Source of the DNA: Cytospora piceicola
Taxonomy: Eukaryota > Ascomycota > Sordariomycetes > Diaporthales > Cytosporaceae
Length of the DNA stretch: 64,000 bases
Reading direction: 5' to 3'
Assembly: GCA_023375675.1 (NCBI GenBank)
Contig: JALQBC010000061.1
Coordinates: forward strand, 98,173-162,172
Shown here: one piece after another, positions 35,929 through 48,342 of the stretch
How positions within the stretch are numbered: position 1 is the stretch's first letter
How the letters are laid out: each line of letters starts with the position of its first letter
Made by a program: the position numbers and the translations under genes
The notes under the pieces: model-generated
The model's input: the letters and a program-made list of their open reading frames with translations, nothing else
Told to the model about the DNA's origin: nothing
The model's database searches: none

Positions 35929-38900
35929 CTAAGCTTCATCACTGCTCTTGACTGGAGCCTCCCCCTTGTCCACGACCTGCAGCTGACCAGAATTATCATA
36001 GGCCACACGGCCCTCATCGACAGCCACCCGCATCTCCTCGCCCAGTGGCACCTTCTCGCCAGTCTTCGCATCCCACTCCCACCCCTCCCTCATCCACATC
36101 CACCGCAGACAGGCCCGGAGCTCCTTGTCCTCAGGAAGGACTCTCATCCACTCCGGCTGGAAACTGGGGTCCCGTCCCTGTCCCTTCCAATCCTCCGCCC
36201 GCCCAAGAAGCACGTCACGGCAAAAGATCCGCCAAGAGTCAAGCGCATACCGGCCAGACGTCAAGTGTCCGATCTCCCACGACGTACCAAAGCCTCTAGC
36301 TTTGGTCTTGGCAAGGGTGTCGTTCTCCTTTGAAGAGTCGTAGTTGTCTGGGCTGCCACCTTTGATGGTCAGATCCTTCTCGCCGCCCACGTCCTCAGGG
36401 CCAAAGACCTCTCCAGCGCGGACGTCCTTGCCGTCTCCCTTTTGAGGGTAGTTCTTGACTCCGTAGCGCACATCCTTGCAGGGCGGTCGCTCAAGCCAAA
36501 TCCTCGCATACTTCTGTATCGTCTCAGTCCGTTGGTTAGACAGGCCCAGATGATGCATCATCGCCTCAATGTCCACCGGGTTGGCAGCCGCCAGGGCCTC
36601 TGGAGTTGGGTAGCGCTCCATCAGCTGGCGGAACACGGGAATGGCAACTCTTCCCGGGGTGCGAACCAGGAAGGTAACGGCGACCAGAAGACGGAAGGGA
36701 TCATTTGCGAACTCCTCTTGCACGAGACCAAATCTCTCGGCTGACAAGGGCGGGATGGGAAGCGCAGAGACAGTGCCTCTCGCAGGTCGGCTTGACTTCT
36801 TCGAATTCGGACTAGGTGTGATAGCGGTGGTGCGGGCCTCATCGATTTTCTTTTGTGCGTTAGGAGTGCCAAAGAAGTGAGAAGCGGCCTTGTTCGGAGG
36901 AGCCTTTGATTTGGCGGGTGTAGTGTTAGGCGCTTTGAAAGGTATCGACTTTGGCTGTAAGACTTGGCCAAAAGTCGACTCGAGAGGTGGGTTGTAATGT
37001 CCAGCGGTCGGTCCAAAGATGTCCTGCCTCACCGGCTGCTCTTGGGAGGATGCTTCTTGATATGACTGAAACATGTGTCCATCTGGAGACTCGAAAGCTG
37101 GGTTAGGGTGTCCATCAGTCGTCATATTAAGCTCCCAGTCGTCAGGCTCCTGCTGGGTCACCTCCTCTTGCAACTCGTTGAGTATGTCGGACATCTCTTC
37201 GAGTACCTCGGGAGAAACGCTAGACGGCAGATGGTCCTGAAAATCCTGCGAAGGCATCGACTGCATAAACGGATCGTATTGCCCGGCGGTTGAAACATTG
37301 AAGGCTTGCGAGATGGCCGGCACCGGGGTCTGTTCAGTGCCTCCAGAATCTGGTTCGTCTCGCTTCCGCTTCCGATTTGCTGACGCAGGGCTTTGTGTTA
37401 AATCACTGAAATGCTGTGGGAACAGACTTCGTGAAATTGTCGAGTCCATGCCGTTCCGTAGATGTGGTACTCCTCCTCCAGGGCTATCGTGTGTCACGTC
37501 AAACTGTGGCAGGAAAGAATCTCCACCAAAGGTGTCACCGAAAACAGAATGTGTCGGCATCAGTCCAGCAGTCGGGTCCGGCATGCCATAACCGCTAGGG
37601 TTCGGTCCTAGATCGGCAAAGAATGGCGACTTTGCAGGACTCCTCGACATAGACTCCTTCGCTCTTTTCGCCGGTGGTTGACCCATGGGTGGAAGTGAGA
37701 GATCCGAAGGTCTCACAACCCCTGCCGCCTGCTCGCTCGGCCCATCGATGACAGTCACCACCTTCTTGGCCTTCTTCACTGCAGGCTGCTTTTTAGCAAC
37801 CGGAAGTGAGAGGTCGGCAGGCCGGACAACCTGGTACTCAGGGCCCTGTAGCCCCTCACCGGGTTGCTTGTTGACCATCAACCGGAAACTCTCCTCGTTC
37901 GCATGAAGACCCGGAATGTAATGAAGCGGGTGAGCCTTGCGGATGTGCTCCTGCATTGAACGGTAGGCCTTGCCGTCGAAACAGCGCTTGCCGCAGACGG
38001 AGCCATCTTTCATGAGCAGAGGGCAGACAACCTCGATCTTGGTGTCTTCCTGTGCCGGTCCGAGCGCGGCGTTGACAATAAGCTCAAAACTTTCCTTGGT
38101 CGCCGGCAGCTTTGGGATGTAATTGTCTGGGTGAGCCCTCCGGATGTGTTCTTGGACCGAGCGATATGGCTTGCCGTCGTAGAAATGCTTGCCACAGGTC
38201 GATCCATCCTTGGCGGGAAGAGGACAGATCAGTTCGATGTTGCCGACGGTTGTGGGCGGGCGCCTGCTCTTGGTTTTCTTCACAGCACCGGCACCACCAC
38301 CACCACCACCACTACCGCCCGCACCGACGCCCGTGACTTCACCAATGCTCTCTTCATTAAAGCCATTGGGTTGGTGTGGGACATCCGCCGGTAATGCGTT
38401 TGCCTGGATGTGGTCGTAACCCTCATCGTCATCCATGTCGGTGGAGTTCGAGGCTCGCCGCAAGCCGTCGAGAATTTCCTGCCCTTGTCTCTCCAAAGCA
38501 CGCATGGCCCCACCGTAATCGGCGCTCACCTCAGTAAGCGCAGGGTCTCCAGCCAACGGCCAATAAGTGTTAGCGGACTCTGGTTCCTCCGCAACGCGCT
38601 CACGCTCACGCTCACGCTCACACTGCCTTGCCAATCCCAGGTAAACGGTGAGATCGTCACTATACGATCTCTCAAGGACCGTGTCCCTCAATGATTTGGC
38701 ACAAGACATTTGCATCTCAAAGTCATCCGTACCAGCGCTGAGGCTGATATTGTACATCCTCTGGAGTTCCTCTTCAGGGATTGTGCCGGAGGTGATCATT
38801 GGAATGAGGAAGTCCTTGAGGTCGTCTTGGATGTTGAAGCCGTAGAGTAGATCTCGAGCGGTTGCCGGGTCCTCGATTTCTGGCATCACGGGCTGGATCG

Positions 38901-39195
38901 GAGCCATCATTGGATCCGGTCGTGGTGGTGGTGAAGTGTCGTCGTCCTCACCGTCGCCGATTTCATTGTTGCTGTTGCTGTCCTCATCAACAAGTTCAAG
39001 TGGGTCTGAGCGTCCGAGGTCGTACAGGCGGCTGACTTCGTCATCGGGGGTCTTGGCGGAGGTGATTAGTGAGACAAGGTATTCCTTAGCTGCCTCGTCA
39101 ATAAGGAAGCCATCCAGTATTTCTCGTGCCATGTCAGAAGCACGCGCCAATCGGCGTCCACTTCGGCCCTCCATCTTGTCCTTGCCCGTCTCCAT
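35929..39195 (-). CDS. MBD4-like HhH-GPD DNA glycosylase with repeated N-terminal modules
   Basis: Intronless, 1088 residues. Known of the catalytic family: MBD4-like enzymes remove T or U from G mismatches made by deamination of (methyl)cytosine. Seen, in order: two copies of a helical module (residues about 22-60 and 112-150, sharing LLYGF/ILDGF, LITS/MITS, and a TPDDE/IPEEE turn); an acidic linker; a Gly run; two zinc-finger-like modules, C324-x9-C334-x15-H350-x4-H355 and C391-x9-C401-x15-H417-x4-H422; a long disordered part; and an HhH-GPD domain from about residue 815. The predicted catalytic Asp is D986 in GRYALDSWRIF, the MBD4-type position. There is no methyl-CpG-binding domain. Likely nuclear base-excision repair. 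Confidence 0.85.
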   Translation of the reverse strand: METGKDKMEGRSGRRLARASDMAREILDGFLIDEAAKEYLVSLITSAKTPDDEVSRLYDLGRSDPLELVDEDSNSNNEIGDGEDDDTSPPPRPDPMMAPIQPVMPEIEDPATARDLLYGFNIQDDLKDFLIPMITSGTIPEEELQRMYNISLSAGTDDFEMQMSCAKSLRDTVLERSYSDDLTVYLGLARQCERERERERVAEEPESANTYWPLAGDPALTEVSADYGGAMRALERQGQEILDGLRRASNSTDMDDDEGYDHIQANALPADVPHQPNGFNEESIGEVTGVGAGGSGGGGGGAGAVKKTKSRRPPTTVGNIELICPLPAKDGSTCGKHFYDGKPYRSVQEHIRRAHPDNYIPKLPATKESFELIVNAALGPAQEDTKIEVVCPLLMKDGSVCGKRCFDGKAYRSMQEHIRKAHPLHYIPGLHANEESFRLMVNKQPGEGLQGPEYQVVRPADLSLPVAKKQPAVKKAKKVVTVIDGPSEQAAGVVRPSDLSLPPMGQPPAKRAKESMSRSPAKSPFFADLGPNPSGYGMPDPTAGLMPTHSVFGDTFGGDSFLPQFDVTHDSPGGGVPHLRNGMDSTISRSLFPQHFSDLTQSPASANRKRKRDEPDSGGTEQTPVPAISQAFNVSTAGQYDPFMQSMPSQDFQDHLPSSVSPEVLEEMSDILNELQEEVTQQEPDDWELNMTTDGHPNPAFESPDGHMFQSYQEASSQEQPVRQDIFGPTAGHYNPPLESTFGQVLQPKSIPFKAPNTTPAKSKAPPNKAASHFFGTPNAQKKIDEARTTAITPSPNSKKSSRPARGTVSALPIPPLSAERFGLVQEEFANDPFRLLVAVTFLVRTPGRVAIPVFRQLMERYPTPEALAAANPVDIEAMMHHLGLSNQRTETIQKYARIWLERPPCKDVRYGVKNYPQKGDGKDVRAGEVFGPEDVGGEKDLTIKGGSPDNYDSSKENDTLAKTKARGFGTSWEIGHLTSGRYALDSWRIFCRDVLLGRAEDWKGQGRDPSFQPEWMRVLPEDKELRACLRWMWMREGWEWDAKTGEKVPLGEEMRVAVDEGRVAYDNSGQLQVVDKGEAPVKSSDEA

Positions 39196-40073
39196 CCTTC
39201 GAAATGGTGTCGGATTCCGCTTTTAGTTGTCGCGCATAATAAGGTTGGGTTAGAGCCAGACTCATTCAGACTTGATGATTGACAACGCGTTTCGTTTGAG
39301 AAGATGCGCAATTGGAATGCGGAAAAATACACCACACCAAATCAACAACAAAAAAGACTTCACAAAATTAGATCATGTGCTATGACACCCCCCCAAAAAG
39401 TGAGGTCGACATGATGGTTGCTTTGTAACTTTATCGCGAATTGGGCACGGGCCAGATTTGTTGGGAGACGAGAGGGGACCGAATACGCTGGCGCCACTAG
39501 TGAACCTCAATAGGTACCCTCAACACCAAGGCCCACGTGAAGTCTATAGAAACCGGCTAGCAGTAACCCCCCCCCCCTACAATCTGCCAAGCAGGCACAC
39601 TTCAAAATGCATCATTAGCGCCCCTAATTCAAGCCGGGCGAGTACTTCGATATCAGACATTAGGGACCGTCCACAACAGCTGGAACGGGCATCCAAACCA
39701 ATTGACAGCTGAAGTACCTGGGTATCGGCCTGAAGCAAGGGTACACCGAGATCACCTGGGAGTCACAGTCACGATAGATGCAGGAAAGGTCAAAAACATG
39801 TCGAAAAACTCAAGAAAATGGTAGCATTTGAGACCTGAAAGCTTGATGTACACTCTACCAACCCCCGAAGATTACTCCGATTCCCGGCCCCATTTCGTTC
39901 TTTTTTTCTATACTTCGTCGTCGATGCGAGTGATGTATGAGGGACCTGCTGGAGAAAGGAGTCTAAAGTCTGATACCATCCATCATACAGATACAGCAGC
40001 CCTTTCGACCGTGAGCCCACCAGCCAGATCCTGGTAGAGCCCACCCCGTTCCTGCCTTGTCCGTGTTATCCGT
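39196..40073. other. Intergenic region
   Basis: Upstream of the glycosylase and downstream of cytochrome c1. A C8 run at about 39569. No gene seen. Confidence 0.5.
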
Positions 40074-41388
40074 TTAGTGACGGACGTGGGAATCCTTGGG
40101 TGCGTCGTAGGTTACTTTGCGAGACTTGAGCCAAGCCCACTTGTATCGCTTAACCCACACGCTCATGGCGAACAGAACCGAGGTCACCATCATCACCTGC
40201 ATACCCATCTTCTTGCGCTGGTCCATCTCGGGCTCAGCAGACCAGTTCAGGAACTCGACGACATCCTTGGCCATCTGCGACGTCGTGGCGGGGGTCTCGT
40301 CCTCGTACTCGACCAGATCGTCAAACAGAACACGGGCCATAGCGATACCGGTACCGGGGAAGTAAGGGTTGAAGTTGAGGCCCTCGCCGACGGAAGCACC
40401 CGCTGGGGGCTCCTCGGGGTATCCGGTCAGCAAGGAGAAGATGTAGTCGCAACCGCCGTGGCGAGCCTTGATGATCAGGGACAGGTCTGGGGGCAGAGCA
40501 CCCTGGTTGCCAGCCCGAGCAGCCTCATCGTTCTTGTAGGGAGCGGGAAGGTAGTCGGAGAGCTTGCCGGGTCGCTTCTCGATCTCGCCCTCGTCGTTTG
40601 GCTCGCTGTCGTACTCGTTCTCCTCGGCCAAGGCCTTGGCCTCATCGACGGTCAGGATGGTACCGACGAGAGACCGGTAGGGGATTCTGCTCAGGGAGTG
40701 GCAAGAAGCGCAAACTTCTCGGTAGACTTGGAAACCTCGTCGGAGCCTGTTTTGACATGTGAGTTCACTAGTCCGGCCGACCGGGGGGGGGTGGGGATGT
40801 ACGTACGCCTGGTGGTCGTAGGTCTTGAACCACTGGTTGTGCACCCAAGGGTATGAGGTAGGATGAAGACTATGTTGATTGTCAGCTTCAAGTTTCTTCC
40901 TTTCCTCAGGCACATGCTCTGGGCTCGATGTTTTGTATATGCCTCAGGTGGCCCGAGGCATCCAGAAACCATCGATCTCGCCGTGCCAAAGGGGGCCAAT
41001 TGATCAACTCACCCCTCCTCTGCCGGCGTTCCCGCGAAAGCGGTTGACCCGTACAGGTGGTAGTACCAGGCGATGGAGCTGACGGCCACAGCAGTCGAGG
41101 CTGCGGCGGCGATGTTGAGTCGTGTGCCCTGGGCGGCATTTGCGGATGCGTTGCTGCTTGTGGACGCGGCGCGCTACATTTCCAAAAGAACCGGTTAGCA
41201 CCATTTCGACCTTGAAAATCCCACTCTCCTTCGTAGCGTGATCGTGATGATGTCGTCGGTGTCCCATTCCGCCTCGTTTCCTCCTCTGCCGGACGAGGGG
41301 GTCGGTTTCGTACCTTCGCAAAACTCAAGGCGCCATTTCTCGCCCCGGCGACAGCGCGCGTCGATCGCAAGCAGGACCGGGCGAACAT
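40074..41388 (-). CDS. CYT1: Cytochrome c1, mitochondrial complex III subunit
   Basis: Four exons: 41388-41314, 41173-41013, 40869-40807 and 40746-40074 (introns 140, 143 and 60 nt), 323 residues. It passes electrons from the Rieske protein to cytochrome c in the bc1 complex. Seen: an Arg-rich presequence (MFARSCLRSTR) followed by a hydrophobic sorting segment, giving the bipartite signal for the intermembrane space; the heme attachment site CASCH at residues 112-116; the PPDLS, GFNPYFPG-like and IAMARVL segments, the last carrying the likely axial Met; and a C-terminal anchor helix (about 275-298) with a short basic tail. All landmarks are intact and the length is normal. Confidence 0.96.
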
Positions 41389-42083
41389 CTTGGGCAAGCT
41401 GCTTCTCAGCTTCAGGTAGATGTTGCGAGAGGGTATGTGGGGTGGAATTGGCTTCCAATGCCTAGAGATTGAGGGTCAAAGTAGCTCGAGAGGGTGGATA
41501 GTTTGAGGTCAACTTCGAGGTCAACCTTCAAACGGCAAAACCTGTCCCAGCCCGTAGAGTTCCGAATTGCTAGTCCAGCCAATGGCATCAGCTCAATTTC
41601 TGAGCACAAACCTGACTAAGCGCAACCAAACCGCACAGGGGCGTCACTATGCTCACTAGCACCTCACATTAAAAGCCGCTCTATGACGATCATGACTACA
41701 ACACGTTTTTGTGTCAAGTGTGGCTCACGCAGCACAGCTATCTCGTGAGACTATCACTTGGCCATCTAACTACTCCAGGTACTTAGTTGATTGAGTATGG
41801 GATAAAAGCACTTTTAAATAACATCAGGGTTTTAAGGCCTGGTTTTACAGCAATAGTATCCGACTGCACATGCATAATCACTCTCCATTTTTTGATGCTA
41901 TAGAGCTTCCAAGTTCCAAGATTGTTGCAATGAAATGCAGAGCATTAGCACGTCCTTTTGGTGAAACCTCAACTCCTCGAATCGCATTTTCCCGACCGAA
42001 TGTTTTTTTTATCCCTTCCTGTAAGTCATAGACTATGTGCTTTCGGATCAATTTGGCCGCAGCCGGAGTGGGAGCCGGACACC
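41389..42083. other. Intergenic region
   Basis: Cytochrome c1 promoter and ARO3 3' flank. No gene seen. Confidence 0.5.
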
Positions 42084-43456
<1,373 letters not shown>

Positions 43457-44163
43457 GATGATGGTGCAAACTGCAAGAACGAAAAGGGGGTATCTTTCGA
43501 AAAGTCAAGAGCTCCGTAAAGAAGAGGTAATTGATTCTCCAAAGGCCTGAAGAATATGGCGTAAAGTGGTTTTTGGTGTTGTGTTTGTGGTGTTGCACTG
43601 GAAAGTCTTGGGGGGGAGCTTTGCTAATTGAAGTCGACTCATTCGAGGGCAGTCTGGATTGAGTCACTGTCAATGTCACCTCTTTTGTGGGGCAGGCGAA
43701 ATCGGGACGCCGCACCTCTGCAAGTTACCTTGTACTGGTATTCCCAAGCGTTTTGTCCCTGCCCCTGTCAACTGCATCCCGGGCAAACACAGCAAGCAGA
43801 GCGGGATTCAACGACGCACCAGAACCTAAATAATCTTAGATCATACCATTCAAAGATAACGAGGTTTGGCTGTGGACTTCTGTATGTATTCTAATCGAGA
43901 TACTTTGCTCTCCACACGTTTCCAACCGCACCATGCCGATAATCATTTCGCCGTTCGCTTTCATGGCTGATGGTCAAGTCCCGTTGGAAGTCTAATTCTC
44001 GGTTGGCTTACAAGACTACGGCGACCGGTCATGATTGGCCACCAAGTCCTTTGTGGCTGTGAAGATGGGACCGGGGTAAAGGGTAACACAGGTCTCACAG
44101 CATGTGCGAGGCTTGAGGAACCCGGTGATACACCAGGCCCGGCATCCTAGACTCCAAACTCAT
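43457..44163. other. ARO3 promoter region
   Basis: Between ARO3 and the 3' end of the FAR-17a-like gene. Contains the TGAGTCA site. No gene seen. Confidence 0.5.
43660..43666 (+). promoter_or_regulatory. GCN4/CPC1 site (TGAGTCA) upstream of ARO3
   Basis: A perfect TGA(C/G)TCA site about 205 bases upstream of the ARO3 start. The cross-pathway control factor (CPC1/Gcn4) uses this sequence to induce amino-acid synthesis genes, including DAHP synthases. A second, partial GACTCA occurs at about 43636-43641. Confidence 0.6.
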
Positions 44164-44927
44164 CTACTCTATTTTCACCGGATTAAAAGCTTCTTTTTTC
44201 ATCTCCTCGATGCCATTGATCTTCCCATAGAGCCATTTGAGACCCATAGTGCTCATTGCGCAAGTGAATCCCGAGAACAAGAAGAGCGCAACCCTCTCAG
44301 GTGTGCTCAGGAAGGTGAAGATGGGATACGGATAGCTATAACTGGGATCAGCTTATCGCCGCGAGCCATTCCTCAGAAGGGGAAAACTCACGTCATGTTG
44401 TGGGCGAAGCAGAACTCTATCCAAGCCCAGTAGGCGAAAGCCAGAACGGTGCTGAGAGCCACTGCTCCCCGGAACTTGATTGTCCACGGTGGGCTGAAGA
44501 GCAGGAGGTCAAGAGCCAGCATAATTGCTGGCATTGCGTGGAAGCCGAAGTCAGGCAGGAAAGGCAGTTGAAGCTCTTCTGGGAACACCAAATTTTTGTT
44601 GATGAAGCAGAGACCCCAGTACAATATACTGATGAGAACCTCCAGAGGCGTCGAGATGACTGAGACCATGTTCTTGGCGTGGAACAGTGTCTGGTTCAAT
44701 GTCAAGTCCGCCAGAAACCCGAGGACCATACTCGTCAGTGCTAACGCCAACCCGATGATGGTGAGAAACTGGAAACTCCCTCCAAACTTCGCATCTTCAG
44801 GATTGGGGTAGATGGCGAGCCATCGAAACGAAGCCGAGAAGGAGGCTATTCCCAAGAGATGGACAATGGCTGAAAGAGATCGAGACGGAGATGCCAGTTT
44901 TTGGCGAGGATGTTTTGTGGTGGCCAT
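44164..44927 (-). CDS. FAR-17a/AIG1-like membrane protein
   Basis: Two exons: 44927-44392 and 44341-44164 (50-nt intron), 237 residues. The join restores HNMTYSYPYPIF in frame. Seen: about six hydrophobic helices; a conserved-looking GGSFQFLTIIGL, STPLEVLISILYW, and a His-containing GFHAMPAIMLALDLL; the last two helices carry YWAWIEFCFAHNM and FLFSGFTCAMST. This fits the FAR-17a/AIG1-like family. Known: human members (AIG1, ADTRP) hydrolyse fatty-acid esters of hydroxy fatty acids with Thr and His. Whether the fungal protein shares that activity is inferred. It is divergent from the PPWD1-like gene. Confidence 0.87.
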
Positions 44928-46337
44928 ATTCTTCGTAGCTGGTGGAGGCAACGAGGAAAAAGGGAGGGGGTTCTAGCGGGACAAGGTACCTAGGTAGCCT
45001 TTGATGAAGGTCGTGCAACCGAATATACCCTCGCTGGGAAATGTACTTGCGTGGCGATGCAAAGATGTCTATTCCAAGATCAATATGTATAAAACGAGAC
45101 TTGCCAACAATGAAAGAGATGCAGTATTGACGCTGACTGAGAAAGCATGAGACTGCCTCCCAAAGTTGCGAGTTCGGATGAGAAGGAGAAATATCAGCCT
45201 CGGTTCGTAAGATCTATTACGTAAGCGTGACGTTCTGTCGGGTTCGCGGGTGTCGTTACATCCCGTCGATACGATCAACCCCAGGATCCACCAGCCTCAA
45301 TGACATACAGCTTATCTCACCTTGCCAGCAGTTCGATAGCATAAATCTGTGTCTTTTGATGCAACCATGGGAACAGTTCGAAGCAAGATTAAGGCTGGAA
45401 ATATATGAAGATTCGCTACATATGTTCCACTACCTTGAGGGGGCATAGTCATCCGTTGAATTTCTGGTTCCCGTACCTAAAGCTAGCCGCTCCATCATCG
45501 GTCCATCAGGCCCGAACCGTCTTGCTGCCGGGAATTCGCAGGCACCCTCGTCAAGGCTGCCCAGGTGACTTATCAGGCTGGTCAGTAGCTGGGACTCATC
45601 TTAGTTTACCACCCTTGTGACGGCCTTACTAAGAGGGATCTTGTTCAACTTGTTAGGCTCCTGGATGGATGCGAGACGGCCTTCTTGGAGCGAGCGCAAA
45701 GCAAGTGCACTTAAGTAAGGACAAGTACGCTATGTCGAACCCTTCCCTTTTTTTCTAACGAGAACATTGTAAATCCCCAATGGTCTACTTCAAGTGACTG
45801 AACAGCAAAGTGGACGTTGAAGCAGTCGTGCCCAGGCCGGACGAGTTCGTACAGAACACTAATGAGATTTGAAAGAGGGGATCTGATTGAACCACCCTGG
45901 GTGAGAACCTAGTAAGCATACAAGTTTAAGATATAGGTAAGAGGCTCTAATTAAATAATAAAATCTTTCAATTGCTTTGCAACACCAAAAAGGGCAAAGC
46001 CGATAGAAGTTGAATGGAAATCCGTGTAAGTCTGTTGGTCAATGCCTTTTTCCCGAAATGGAAGGTACTCGCAAGGATTCAAGACAGGGGTCACCACGCT
46101 AAAAGTAAGGCTGGTACTTAAAGTCTTATCGATAAGTAGCCTGCCAGGCCTCTCAGCTTAGCAGAGCTCACCAGCCAGAGCCTCACAGGTCTTGAGCTCC
46201 CTCTTGCCTGTCGCAAACACCACCGAAATTGCTCACTCCTCAGCACATACGAAAGATAGAAACTAGGTACTATCTGTCTGTTCCTCAATACTAGTAGAGG
46301 ACATACCAGGCCGGAGGGTTACTTCAACTACTCTAAG
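44928..46337. other. Divergent intergenic region
   Basis: 1.4 kb between divergent genes. One perfect TACCTAGGTA at 44987. Nothing else recognisable. Confidence 0.5.
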
Positions 46338-48342
46338 ATGGCAGAAAACAAGGAAGACGACGCTGTCAAACCGCAAAAGCGAGATCGTTCCGAATTCGAG
46401 GATGGAGGTAAGTCTACGAAGCCAGCAACTGGACTGTTGCCTCTGAGAACGCCTTCTAACTGCCGCCGATTCTCTTGTAGAAGATAGCTCTTCCGATGAT
46501 GATATGGGGCCGCAGCTCCCCTCGGCTGCCGCACCCAAGAAGAAGCGCCGCGTCCTCCCCTACGAGAAACTATACGTTTCTGCCCTGCCCAAATCAACCC
46601 GCTACTCGAAGTCATTGATGCACAAAGAACAACTATCTTTCGTTACCATGACGCCAAACACCGACTTCCTTATCACGGCGTCAGTCGACGGCGTCGTCAA
46701 GTTCTGGAAGAAGACCGCCGAGGGCATCGAGTTTGTCAAGGAGTTTAAGTCGCACCAGGGCCAGATACACTCCGTGTCCGTCAGCGCTGACGGGCGGAGC
46801 TATGCGACGGCTGGAGCCGACAATTCGGTCAAGATCTTCGACATCGTCACGTTCGATCTCCTCGCGATGCTTCCTCTGGAGTATACGCCGAGGTGTGTCA
46901 GCTGGGTACACAATAAGGGTGCGAGTTTACCACTGCTTGCTGTTTCGGATGACAGCAAGCCTGTTATACATATCTACGATGGCAGGGGGGAGAAGCAGGA
47001 CCCCATACATACCGTTAAGGGATTGCATAGGGCCCCGGTGAGCTTGATGGCGTTCAATAATGCGTACGACTGCGTGGTGTCCGCGGACGTGGGCGGGATG
47101 GTGGAGTACTGGAGGCCGAGCGGCAACTTCGAGAAACCGGACAACGTTTTCCAGTTCAAGAGCTCGACGAACCTGTTTGACTTCAAGAAGGCGAAGTCGG
47201 TACCCACGTCGCTCACGATATCGCCTTCGGGCAACCAGTTTGTCACGTTGTCTATGCCGGATCGGAAGATCAGGGTGTTCGATTTCGCCACGGCAAAGCT
47301 GCACAGGACCTACGACGAATCGATGCAGGTCATCGAAGATATGCAGCAAGCCGGCACTGCGCTCCAGAAACTGGACCCTGTCGAATTTGGGAGGAGGCTC
47401 GCTATCGAGCGGGAAGTCGAGTCACCAGCGCACCGGAACCAGGCCAACGTGATATTCGACGAGTCGGGTCACTTTATCATCTACGGCTCCATCAACGGGA
47501 TCAAGGTGCTCAACACATATACCAACCAAGTGGTCAAAGTGTTCGGAAAGGACGAGCAGTTCAGGGCGCTCAACCTCGCGATATACCAGGGTGCTCCGCA
47601 GAAGAAGGGCGTCACGACAGTTGCCATGGCTGCGTCGAACAACCCGCTCCTGGAGGAATCTGAGGCCAGAGACCCCACGCTTATTGCAACAGGTGTGGGC
47701 AAGGTCAGGTTTTACATGTTCACCAACGAGGAAGAGATATCGAGATCTACTCGAGATGTGCAGAACGAGAGGCCCGAGATGGACCGCAGGAAGTTGAAAG
47801 CAGCGCAGGAAAAGCAAAAGGAGACAGGCACCGCGGCTGTGATACACACATCATATGGCGATATCCACATTCGACTCTTCCCGGATGCCGCACCGAAAGC
47901 AGTCGAGAACTTCGTGACGCATTCAAAGAGGGGTTACTACAATAACGTGATATTCCACCGTGTCATCCGGAAATTCATGATACAGACGGGCGATCCTTTG
48001 GGCGACGGAACAGGTGGTGAGAGCATCTGGGGCAAGGAGTTCGAGGATGAGTTCAGCAGTTTGAAGCATGACAAGCCGTACACGGTCAGCATGGCGAATG
48101 CTGGGCCGGGCACGAATGCGAGTCAGTTCTTCATCACGACAGAGAAGACGGTATGTTTGACGCTCCCCTCCATCATTGAGTTTCACCACTGACCTGAGGA
48201 ATAGCCATGGTTGGATAACAAGCACACCATTTTTGGGCGTGCTGTTCAAGGTCTGGATGTGATCCATAAGATCGAGAATGTCCGGACACATAAGGAAAGG
48301 CCGGAGGAGGATATCAAGATCCTCAACATCGACATTATGTAA
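46338..48342 (+). CDS. PPWD1: WD40-cyclophilin peptidyl-prolyl isomerase (PPWD1-like)
   Basis: Three exons: 46338-46407, 46481-48150 and 48205-48342 (introns 73 and 54 nt), 625 residues. It catalyses cis-trans isomerisation of prolyl bonds; orthologs are spliceosome-associated. Seen: an acidic N-terminus, a KKKRR basic patch, WD40-type blades (for example SVDGVVKFWKK, GADNSVKIFD and SMPDRKIRVFD) across about residues 85-400, then a cyclophilin domain from about residue 465 with FHRVIRKFMIQTGDP, ESIWGKEFEDE and NASQFFITT. The Trp in PWLDNKH is the residue that supports cyclosporin binding. All active-site residues I can check are present. Confidence 0.95.
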
